Under the pieces are notes generated by a model that saw nothing but the letters and a program-made list of their open reading frames with translations, was not told the origin of the DNA and did no database searches. The translations under genes were made by a program, and so were the position numbers. This document shows positions 55,201-61,672 of a stretch of 64,000 nucleotides of DNA, piece by piece; positions within the stretch are counted from its first letter, which is position 1, and each line of letters starts with the position of its first letter. Origin of the DNA: Dyadobacter sp. CECT 9275 (lineage in GTDB: Bacteria > Bacteroidota > Bacteroidia > Cytophagales > Spirosomataceae); assembly GCF_907164905.1 (NCBI RefSeq), contig NZ_CAJRAF010000001.1:62001-126000 (forward strand). The letters are read 5' to 3'.

Positions 55201-55746
55201 ATGCCCTTCCGGCCCCCAGCGGAAGGTATGGATCAGGTGGTGCGTGTCTCCGGTTCCAAAACCATTGAGTATCCGTCGTTTTTTATCGGCTTTACCATCC
55301 CCGTCGGTATCTGCAAAGTGCAGTATTTCTGTGGAATTGGCTACATACACCCCGCCGTCTCCGGGCAGGATACCGGTGGGCGTCAGCAGTCCTTCGGCAA
55401 AAATGGTAGTTTTGTCGGCTTTGCCGTCACCGTCGGTATCTTCAATTACGAAAATTTTATCGTTTGCTTCTTCCCCTGTTTTAAGATGGGGATAGGCTGT
55501 GCTGCTTACTACCCACAACCGGCCGTCGGCATCCCAGTTCATCTGGATCGGTTTTGCTACCAGAGGTTCCTGGGCCCAGAGGCTTACCTCGAAACCATCC
55601 GCAATTTTAAAAGACGCCAGTTCCTTCTGTGCGTCCGGGTCCGGATCTTCTTTCCGGTTATCCTGGTTCACGGAGGAGGTAATCAGCAGTACCATGGGAA
55701 TGACCAGGGTACTGTAAAACAACCTTTTGAATTTTAATGTTTTCAT
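52273..55746 (-). CDS. PVC-type heme-binding protein with propeller, HEAT repeats and cytochrome c domain
   Basis: After a signal (MKTLKFKRLFYSTLVIPMVL), residues about 45-390 form the PVC membrane-bound dehydrogenase-type propeller (VSLWAQEPLVAKPIQMNWD, PDGAIYVADWYNP). Helical HEAT-like repeats follow to about 800, then a cytochrome c motif CLTCH at 877-881 with GGRIGPDLSSLG. A C-terminal beta domain ends the 1157-residue chain. These proteins are presumed periplasmic or outer-membrane sugar or alcohol dehydrogenases passing electrons to heme c. An SGNH hydrolase gene lies 110 bp upstream on the same strand, and ThuA and DUF1080 genes occur nearby. The electron acceptor and substrate are unknown. 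Confidence 0.9.
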   Translation of the reverse strand: MKTLKFKRLFYSTLVIPMVLLITSSVNQDNRKEDPDPDAQKELASFKIADGFEVSLWAQEPLVAKPIQMNWDADGRLWVVSSTAYPHLKTGEEANDKIFVIEDTDGDGKADKTTIFAEGLLTPTGILPGDGGVYVANSTEILHFADTDGDGKADKKRRILNGFGTGDTHHLIHTFRWGPEGHLYFNQSIYIYSHVETPQGIKRLEGGGVWQLNPQTLDMEVYARGLVNPWGLQFDRWGQSFLTDGAGGEGINYGFPGATFVTAPGAERIIRGLNPGQPKHSGLDVVSGRHLPESWKGSVITNDFRANRINRFKLEEQGSGYASRQTEDLMWTDNVAFRPVDINVGPDGAIYVADWYNPIIQHGEVDFHDPRRDQEHGRIWRITAKGRPLVKVPKLSKASVNELLESLKLPEDWTRAQARQVLKERGAKEVIPALKNWVSNLDKKDKEYEHHLLEAVWVYQALNVVNEPLLLSLLNAQSHNARAAGLRALEFWHARITDVPSLLAKAVTDKHPQVRLEAVIALRKLKTAQAARTALSVLDQQMDEFLDFALWQTIRELEPFWMARLKTDPDFFGNAGKTAFALKSSGNPEAISQLVQLYRKGQVPEIYQKDALAAIAKLGKQSDLNLLLDMAVAGGDKNTAAQLGALETAARQRNVMPDRDLKRISGFINNDDEAIATAAIKLIGLWKLPEMNGTLVSLAQKGDKNIKKAALSAMASMDKDQAVKQLTDLTTVKNSPELRQLAAAQLVMVNVSEAARIAPDLFKALPEANATELFQSFLTVRPGAQALADALLSKKIPENIAKAGRQIVQRQYSQNRQKDTDVKLLKQALEASGGILPAETMPQELNNEQIASLAKTVVATADAERGETVFRKASLSCLTCHAIGGAGGRIGPDLSSLGTSSPVETIIRSILYPTASIKEGFELQRVVKKDGSEMLGYLVSNGTTELIMRDVTGNETAIPKSQITVVEKTPGSLMPPGLTASLDKEDFINLVGFLSKLGESGKFRVPNARFVRRWSTAETSKELTGKVQAEGPAYILKDKTKTVFQPAYSRVSGELPLAELPVTEITGNKRYSFIRFEVEVLTKGNVTLAFNETAGITAWAGGKPLKLSGQSATAELSQGVQQITLAVDRNIFKDKTLTVQLPEAETGAAQTRLIMGK

Positions 55747-55856
55747 ATCTTTTGTAGCTGCTGGCTGTCAGGGCGGTCAGCTGTTGCGGTTTAACTTGTT
55801 ACTAATGTTTGCGGAATATACCTTTTGCCGGAAGCACAGGGCTGCCAGCTGCCGGA

Positions 55857-57074
55857 TCATTTCAATGCAGTAAGCTGATATAGGTGGTCCTTCACGCCAC
55901 GCTGCAGAGCGATCTGCCCTTCCAGCCATTTGATCAGGATATTTTGCTCTTCCAGTCCTTTCACGTGACGGCCCTGCTCGTAAGAGCGGAATCCCAGGAT
56001 GTAGGTTTGGTTGAGTGGGCGGTACTGGAAAAAATGCAGGTCGTTCTTTTTCAATATCATTGCCCGCAACCTGGCAGCCTGTTCAAAAGAAGGGCCCTGG
56101 CTGATCTTCACACCTTTTTCCCAGTCTTGTGCTGAGGCAGTGATAACTACGCTATTGTCTGCTGCAAGGGTGTAAAAGCCTTTTTTCAAACCTGTAATTT
56201 TAAGTATCCGTGCATGCTCTGTTATTCCCAAGCCTTCGGCCGGCAAAGGAAGCGGCAGATAGCTTTCATGTACTTTAAATTTCAGGTGGGACATATCCCC
56301 TTCCAGAATTTTACCACCAGCGGATATTTCAGCGCCCTTTTTGGATACTGTTATCGTCGTAACTTCTCCGGCAGCGGGCAGGCCCAAGCCATTTTCAATG
56401 GCTCTGGCCAGATAATAATATCCCGTTTCATTCAGGTGTACGCCATTTTCTATAATTGCAGTTTTTTTGCTGATGTCAAGGATAGGTTTATAAATATCGA
56501 TAAACAGTTTGCCACGGTCTGCGGCCGTTTGGGCAATGGCCTTCGCGTAAAGCTCAAGGTCCGCATTGCGTTTGGACAGGTTTACCGAGGTGTCACTGGT
56601 CATCACCGGAATCGGCGACAACAGTATAGCTCTCGCACCGAGCGCGTCTATTTTATCCAGCAGTTTGTTGAGACCTTCCCTGAAACGCGGAAGTCCGGCT
56701 TCGCCTTCCTGAGCCTCTACACCACCGTAGCCGAGTATCACCACCTTGGGCTGTGCCTGGGTGATGTCCTGCATGAGGTGCTCATAAGGGGTAGGCGGGT
56801 TGGTGAAAGTGCTGCGGGCTTCACCCCATACATTGTCTCCGGTCCAGCCCAGGTTACGGAAAGTGAGGTCGCGGTCGGGGAACCGTGTGGTTAGCGCCAG
56901 TTCCAGGTAACCAAACTGGAAATCATTCTCGAAAAGCGAATTACCAAGGAAAACAACCCGGTCGCCGTTTTTAAAGTCAAAAGGCTTGGCTTGTGCCCTG
57001 GCAGCTTCACTGTTTATAGCAAGCAACAATACTAAGAAATAGCCCGTAAAGGCTAAAAACCGAATCTTTCTCAT
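55857..57074 (-). CDS. Secreted SGNH/GDSL hydrolase of the PVC-associated type
   Basis: A signal peptide ending ARAQ precedes an SGNH domain: nucleophile strand VVFLGNSLFENDF (block I), GWTGDNVWGE (block II Gly), VILGYGGVEA (block III) and ENGVHLNETGYYYLA (block V). In block V the usual Asp of DxxH is an Asn, so the triad may use another acid. The last 150 residues form a beta-rich extension. This protein type is habitually encoded beside PVC-type heme proteins, as here, and probably de-acylates a sugar before oxidation. It heads a probable two-gene transcript driven by TATATTTG at 57131-57138. Confidence 0.82.
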   Translation of the reverse strand: MRKIRFLAFTGYFLVLLLAINSEAARAQAKPFDFKNGDRVVFLGNSLFENDFQFGYLELALTTRFPDRDLTFRNLGWTGDNVWGEARSTFTNPPTPYEHLMQDITQAQPKVVILGYGGVEAQEGEAGLPRFREGLNKLLDKIDALGARAILLSPIPVMTSDTSVNLSKRNADLELYAKAIAQTAADRGKLFIDIYKPILDISKKTAIIENGVHLNETGYYYLARAIENGLGLPAAGEVTTITVSKKGAEISAGGKILEGDMSHLKFKVHESYLPLPLPAEGLGITEHARILKITGLKKGFYTLAADNSVVITASAQDWEKGVKISQGPSFEQAARLRAMILKKNDLHFFQYRPLNQTYILGFRSYEQGRHVKGLEEQNILIKWLEGQIALQRGVKDHLYQLTALK

Positions 57075-57130
57075 GCATTTTCATTTAAATAGGTTTAGGG
57101 AGACAGGGATTACTCCGCTATTCTCGGTCG

Positions 57131-57138
57131 CAAATATA
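57131..57138 (-). promoter_or_regulatory. Putative -7 element TATATTTG for the SGNH-PVC unit
   Basis: Minus-strand TATATTTG about 57-64 nt before ATG 57074. The -33 place is poor. Confidence 0.5.
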
Positions 57139-57366
57139 AAACTTCGTTTGACCCGAACTTCACGGTGCTGCTGATTAATGATAAATAAGTTTTTCCGGAT
57201 AATAAGTCTTACCAAACAGGCAAAAGATATGAATTGCAGAGGAATTTGTCATTCGTATAAGAATATAAGGGTCGTCGGTTCTTGCAAATGGTAATCTGGT
57301 GAAATTGTTCGGCAAGGAATCAATACTTGTCCTTTTTAAATGCTCCCGAAATATGTATGGTATTTA

Positions 57367-57374
57367 TATATTTG
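57367..57374 (+). promoter_or_regulatory. Putative -7 element TATATTTG for the gene at 57419
   Basis: TATATTTG ends 44 bp before the start codon. No TTG at the -33 position. Confidence 0.4.
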
Positions 57375-57418
57375 TTGAATGACAAGTGTTTGACAAAAAC
57401 ATATAAATACCTGAATGT

Positions 57419-57784
57419 ATGGCAACCAACAGATTTATTGCATTAATAGGCGACGGCCGGGAGCGGTTCAGTGACAAGGAGCTGGATGAAGAAAAACCGA
57501 CAGAGCCGGTCGTGATCGACAAATATGGCGTTTCGGACGCTTACAAATACGACGGCTACGTTTTTCTGAATGAGGACTGGTTTACCAAATACAGTAAAAA
57601 GTGGCAGGAAGATCCGACGGAAATTGACGATCTGCTGGTGAGTCTGGTAAAAAATGCGCACAAAGGGTGTAAATCTGAAAATCTGTTGAAAATTCAGGCC
57701 TATTTATCGGAACCTCCCGAAAGTCTTGACGAGGTCGCGGAGATATGGAGAAAATTTTATGATCCGGAACTGAAAACGATTTAA
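57419..57784 (+). CDS. Unknown acidic protein (121 residues)
   Basis: No family recognised. The chain is soluble, acidic and rich in aromatic residues: RERFSDKELDEEKPTEP, DAYKYDGYVFLNEDWFTKY and a C-terminal helical part (IDDLLVSLVKNAHKG, LDEVAEIWRKFYDPE). There is no signal peptide, membrane helix or Cys pattern beyond one Cys. Amino-acid composition is that of a real protein and a -7 element lies upstream. It precedes the truncated DUF4369 gene by about 120 bp on the same strand. Confidence 0.6.
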   Translation: MATNRFIALIGDGRERFSDKELDEEKPTEPVVIDKYGVSDAYKYDGYVFLNEDWFTKYSKKWQEDPTEIDDLLVSLVKNAHKGCKSENLLKIQAYLSEPPESLDEVAEIWRKFYDPELKTI

Positions 57785-57902
57785 TACACCAATATTTCTG
57801 AGGTAGCAATAGTAAATTGAAATCTGACACAGCTGCAAGCACCGATAGGATAGCAGAAGGGAACCACTCACACGGGAAGTAATGACCGGTATTCCGTTGA
57901 AA

Positions 57903-58577
57903 ATGAAAAAATACCCCGTATTATTTTTGATTGTTTTACTGACAGCCGTACCGGCGTTCTCTCAAAAGATAAAAATTCAGATATCCGGTCCGGGGGAGAT
58001 CAAGGGGCGGAAGGCCGTACTGCTCACACGTGAAAAGGGATTTGCTGCCATGGTGCATTCTGTGAAGCTTACAACCGGTACTGTAGAGCTTGAAATAGGG
58101 GCAGATCAGGTACCGGACCTTTACCAGCTCCATGTTTCGCAGACCCACGGCTCCTTATTTTTTTTCCTTGAACCAGATACAAAAATCCAGCTGGATACAA
58201 CGGATCTGTCGAAGTCTGTGGTGACGCATTCGAAAAGTAACCCGGCCTGGGAGGCCTACCAGAATGAAATCCAGAGGCCGTACGACAACCTGTACAATGC
58301 CTTTACTGCCGGAGAGACCCGCGCCCGCAAACAAAATCAGACCGACAGCCTGGCTTACTGGCTTGACAGGAAAATTACGGAGCATCGTAATCTGCTTAAA
58401 AAAACGGGAGATTTTATCCTGAATAATCCGGCATCTTATGTGAGTTTATATCTTCTCAAAAACAACTGGTACGCATTTAAGGACAAAGGGTTATTTGAGA
58501 AACTCGACGTATCTCTGGCTTCGCACCGCAGTTACAAGTTTTTAAAGGAAAGGGGACGGGGAGTGGCTAGAAATTAA
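57903..58577 (+). CDS. DUF4369-domain protein lacking its thioredoxin domain
   Basis: The start is set at ATG 57903 (a signal peptide MKKYPVLFLIVLLTAVPAFS); ATG 57882 adds seven residues. The protein is a DUF4369 domain (IKIQISGPGEIKGRKAVLL, LYQLHVSQTHGSLFFFLEP) and a helical linker (SLAYWLDRKITEHRNLLKK ... SHRSYKFLKERGRG). In relatives the linker runs straight into a TlpA thioredoxin domain with WCGPC. Here the chain stops right at that boundary with VARN and a TAA; the next 137 bp show no thioredoxin sequence. It is either a truncated gene or a natural short form. Without the redox domain, catalytic activity is not expected. Confidence 0.65.
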   Translation: MKKYPVLFLIVLLTAVPAFSQKIKIQISGPGEIKGRKAVLLTREKGFAAMVHSVKLTTGTVELEIGADQVPDLYQLHVSQTHGSLFFFLEPDTKIQLDTTDLSKSVVTHSKSNPAWEAYQNEIQRPYDNLYNAFTAGETRARKQNQTDSLAYWLDRKITEHRNLLKKTGDFILNNPASYVSLYLLKNNWYAFKDKGLFEKLDVSLASHRSYKFLKERGRGVARN

Positions 58578-58714
58578 CATGCCCTCTTAGAATAAATGTT
58601 TGTTGGGAAAATCCCATGGCGGAATAAATACCAAAAAATCGCTTTCCGCATGTCCGGATTCACTATTTTAAATTGATATACAAATTTGTAAATCAAACAT
58701 TTAATAAAAACCGC

Positions 58715-59272
58715 ATGAGAAGATTGACAGTATTTAACTTTATTACCCTCAATGGGTATTACAAGGGGCCGGATGAAGATATCAGCTGGAATCCGCATGG
58801 CGATGAGGAAGAAAGTGAGTATGCTTCCGACAGTATGAAGGAGGATGGGATTTTGCTTTTCGGGCGTACTACCTATGAAATGATGGCAGGTTACTGGCCC
58901 ACGTCTATGGCTATGGAAAATGACCCCATGGTTGCGGAAGGGATGAACCGCGCAGAAAAAATTGTCTTTTCGCAAACTTTGGAAAAAGCAGAATGGAACA
59001 ACACCAGGGTGGTGAGCGGGGATATCATCGGGGAGATAAAACGATTGAAGCAGCAGCCAGGCAAGGACATGACCATACTGGGCAGCGGAAGTATTGTGTC
59101 TCAGTTTGCGGAACATGGACTGATTGACGAATTTCAGATCATGATCAATCCGGTGGCCATTGGAGAAGGTACTCCCCTGTTCAGTGGCATAGGAAATACA
59201 CTCAACCTCAGCCTTTCCTCGGTGAGGCAATTCAAAAGCGGAGCGGTTTTGCTCTGTTATAAGCCTGTTTAG
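58715..59272 (+). CDS. Dihydrofolate reductase-family (RibD C-terminal-like) protein
   Basis: The start is taken at ATG 58715 (MRRLTVFNFITLNGYYKGP); a TTG at 58673 adds unrelated residues. The 185-residue protein has the RibD_C/DHFR-like fold with GILLFGRTTYEMMAGYWP, KIVFSQTLEKAEWNNTRVV, MTILGSGSIVSQFAEHGLID and the closing IGEGTPLFSG. The NADPH-binding segment TILGSGS is intact. Members of this group are stand-alone reductases of unknown substrate rather than true folate enzymes. Cytoplasmic, monocistronic, and followed by a strong bidirectional terminator. Confidence 0.85.
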   Translation: MRRLTVFNFITLNGYYKGPDEDISWNPHGDEEESEYASDSMKEDGILLFGRTTYEMMAGYWPTSMAMENDPMVAEGMNRAEKIVFSQTLEKAEWNNTRVVSGDIIGEIKRLKQQPGKDMTILGSGSIVSQFAEHGLIDEFQIMINPVAIGEGTPLFSGIGNTLNLSLSSVRQFKSGAVLLCYKPV

Positions 59273-59306
59273 AGTTACGACAAAGGATATCCGGCATCAG
59301 ACGAAT

Positions 59307-59354
59307 AAAAAAAATCGCATGCGACCGCATTTCCGGAGCATACGATTTTTTTTA
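59307..59354. terminator. Bidirectional terminator
   Basis: AAAAAAATCG-C-ATGC pairs with GCAT-A-CGATTTTTTT, with A and T runs on either side, between convergent genes. Confidence 0.8.
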
Positions 59355-59365
59355 TTTTAACCAGA

Positions 59366-60310
59366 TTACCTGGCTGGCGTGATAACAATGTTACGGTATT
59401 CCACAGGTCCGTGGTCTCCCTGGATGTACAGCGGGCCGGGTTCTCCTTCATTGCTGTCCAATGCTCCACCGGTAATTCCAGGAATTTCCTGGTTGCTGAT
59501 CACCGTTTTTCCATTCAGAACAAGGGTGATCATTCTGCCCACCAGCGTGATATCAAATGACTGCCATTCGCCAGCTTCTTTGGCTGCCATTTCGCTCGGG
59601 CTTATGAATCCGTAGATGGCACCAAGCTGGTCAAGCGCCGGTTCCATTCCGTAACCGTCGGTGATCTGTGTTTCATAACGGCCCCGCAGGTATACCCCGC
59701 TGTTACTGCCTTTCGGGATGCGGAATTCGATATGCAGTTTAAAGTCACTGAACTTTTGGTCTGTAATCAGGTTGGCTCCGGATTTCGGGCTACGCAGGAT
59801 ACCATTTTCGGCAACCCACTGATTGTCTCCCGATGCATGCCATCCTTTGATACTACTCCCACCGCTGAGTGAGATAGGCTTACCCCATACGGGTGGAGTA
59901 CTCCTCCGCAATGACGGTGCGCGAACCCCTGTCCAACTGTAAGTTTTTCCGTCGGGAGTGGTGAGGTTGCCCGATAGTTTTTCACCCTCTAAGATCCCTT
60001 CAAGAATAAGCTCCTTGTCGCCTTTTTCCCACTGGGGAGGTATGGCAAAATGTAATTTTCCTTCTTTAAAATGAACTTCTGAGATGGGGCGTGCGCTTCC
60101 TGAAAAGCCCGTAAACTGGCCAACCAGCGTATGATATCCGGAATGGCGTACCTCTAGCCAGGAGGGCAGGCGCTTCCCGGCAACGTCTACCGTTATGTCC
60201 CACCGTCCTTCGATCGGGGTTGCAAGTATTGTCAGCGGATTGCTATGAGATAGGGTAGTAACGATGGTCAGCAGCAACGTCATGGCAGCTACTAGAGAAT
60301 GCCGGAGCAT
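59366..60310 (-). CDS. Secreted DUF1080 protein with extra N-terminal beta domain
   Basis: The start is set at ATG 60310, giving a signal peptide (MLRHSLVAAMTLLLTIVTTL); ATG 60343 is possible. Unlike the other DUF1080 proteins in the window it has an added N-terminal beta domain of about 110 residues (GRWDITVDVAGKRLPSWLEVR). The DUF1080 domain then runs from about residue 125: SIKGWHASGDNQW, LITDQKFSDFKLHIEFRI, NSGVYLRGRYETQI, AGEWQSFDITLVGR and GPLYIQGDHGPVEYRNI. The extra domain could be a substrate-binding or docking module. It faces the MBL-fold gene divergently. Confidence 0.87.
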   Translation of the reverse strand: MLRHSLVAAMTLLLTIVTTLSHSNPLTILATPIEGRWDITVDVAGKRLPSWLEVRHSGYHTLVGQFTGFSGSARPISEVHFKEGKLHFAIPPQWEKGDKELILEGILEGEKLSGNLTTPDGKTYSWTGVRAPSLRRSTPPVWGKPISLSGGSSIKGWHASGDNQWVAENGILRSPKSGANLITDQKFSDFKLHIEFRIPKGSNSGVYLRGRYETQITDGYGMEPALDQLGAIYGFISPSEMAAKEAGEWQSFDITLVGRMITLVLNGKTVISNQEIPGITGGALDSNEGEPGPLYIQGDHGPVEYRNIVITPAR

Positions 60311-60553
60311 ACGATTTGGATTTGTCAGAGATATATCAGGCATATATTTTTATTTTAAGCGAGCCAATTTACCCATAATATTCAAATAACGTTTGAAAGC
60401 CGATCAAAAAACAAAAAGGGGAAAGTATATCTGACTTTATTTGGAAATGATGCCCAACAATTCATTATTTTCAGGAAACGGTCGCGATGCGCTGCAAGGT
60501 AACTCCGAGGCCGCAGCTTACCCATCCGAACCACAACTCTTTTCAAGCAAAAT

Positions 60554-61249
60554 ATGAAACAGATCACCGCCAAAGTATTCCAGATCAGCCTGGGGGGCGT
60601 CAATGTTTTTTTAATCGATGACGATGGCCTGACACTGATTGATACCGGATTTGCAAACTTTACCGACAAGATTTTTGCAGGTGTTAAAAAAGGCGGAAGG
60701 AATCCTAAGGATATCAAACGGATCATCCTGACGCATGCTCACCCGGACCACTCGGCAAGTGCCGCGGATATTAAAAGCAGGCTGGGTATACCGGTATTTG
60801 CTCATCAGGAAGATGCCCTTATGCTGGAACAGGGAATTGCCGGAAGGGCTGCCAGGATCCTTACGCCGGGTATAGGCAATTGGCTGATTTTTAACCTTTT
60901 TATAAGACCCACCAAGGCTGTTGTGGATCCTTTCCTGGTTGAAGAGAAGTTAACGGACGGAGATATCATTGATGTTGCAGGCGGAATAGAGGTTATTCAT
61001 ACGCCCGGGCACTGCGCGGGTCATATATCACTGCTTGTTAAAAATGAAGGAGTGCTGATTGCCGGAGATATATGCGCCAATTTCTTTGGGCTGGCCCTCA
61101 GTACCATCAACGAGGATGTGAACGTAGCCATCGACAGTATTGGGAAGGCAGCTGCCTTTCATTTCGACAAAGCTTTATTCGGTCATGGAAATCCATTGAT
61201 GAAAGATGCGGATAAAGCGCTTCGGGCTTTTTATAAGAAGATGTCATAA
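60554..61249 (+). CDS. MBL-fold metallo-hydrolase
   Basis: A 231-residue beta-lactamase-fold hydrolase with the metal motif HAHPDH (His61-Ala-His63-Pro-Asp65-His66), a later His in VIHTPGHCAGHISL, the Asp in LIAGDICAN and a final His in LFGHGNPLM. No signal peptide, so cytoplasmic. The layout fits the broad group of stand-alone MBL hydrolases (glyoxalase II-like or lactonase-like); it lacks the AHL-lactonase-specific residues that I could recognise. The substrate is unknown. Single-gene unit. Confidence 0.87.
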   Translation: MKQITAKVFQISLGGVNVFLIDDDGLTLIDTGFANFTDKIFAGVKKGGRNPKDIKRIILTHAHPDHSASAADIKSRLGIPVFAHQEDALMLEQGIAGRAARILTPGIGNWLIFNLFIRPTKAVVDPFLVEEKLTDGDIIDVAGGIEVIHTPGHCAGHISLLVKNEGVLIAGDICANFFGLALSTINEDVNVAIDSIGKAAAFHFDKALFGHGNPLMKDADKALRAFYKKMS

Positions 61250-61672
61250 GTTGTACTAGTGTCTAATTGCATAAATAACATATATTAATATTAAAAATAT
61301 TTGTTATCCTTATGGTATGTCAAGAAAGGTCATACCGTATACGATTTCAGAATCGGATCAACTAGAACTGGAAAGAAGAGTTCGCAGTAGAAATATTTCT
61401 CGAAGCTTGCTCAACTTCATGGCCTACGCGATTAGTTGGAAGCGTTTTCTTCTACTAATTTCTTTCAGAGTTGAGGATCGTGTTACAGTCTCCAGCAATT
61501 CCAAACGGCTCCGAAATTTTCTTGACCCACTTCCCCAGAAGCCAATATCCTCGTCAGTTCCTGCTCAAATCAGCATTGTAACTCTTTCTAGTCCTACGGC
61601 ATTTCTGAATTCCCTACCAGCATCATGATGTTCTAAAATGTGTGCAACTTTTTAGAACAACCTCGCTGAACT
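61250..61672. other. Scarred intergenic stretch before the right-edge gene
   Basis: About 420 bp containing the transposase-like remnant at 61317-61628 and otherwise no gene. No terminal inverted repeats were recognised by eye. Confidence 0.4.
61317..61628 (+). pseudogene. Remnant of an IS630-type transposase N-terminus
   Basis: The first 30 residues (SRKVIPYTISESDQLELE, then RRVRSRNISRSLL) resemble the N-terminal helix-turn-helix of IS630-family transposases. After that the 103-residue frame loses all resemblance, with no DDE core and an odd Ser/Leu-rich composition. I read it as the start of a transposase joined to unrelated DNA by deletion or frameshift. The resemblance is from memory and moderate. 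Confidence 0.45.

Larger units (their letters stand above)
57075..57418. other. Divergent intergenic region
   Basis: About 340 bp between divergent genes, carrying -7 elements for both directions and no recognisable gene. Confidence 0.5.

Noticed and set aside
56214..56894. 226-codon plus-strand frame
   Set aside because: It overlaps the SGNH gene in antisense, with a Tyr/Phe/Gly-rich composition typical of shadow frames.
60382..60726. 114-codon minus-strand frame
   Set aside because: It runs antisense into the MBL-fold gene and has no recognisable domain.
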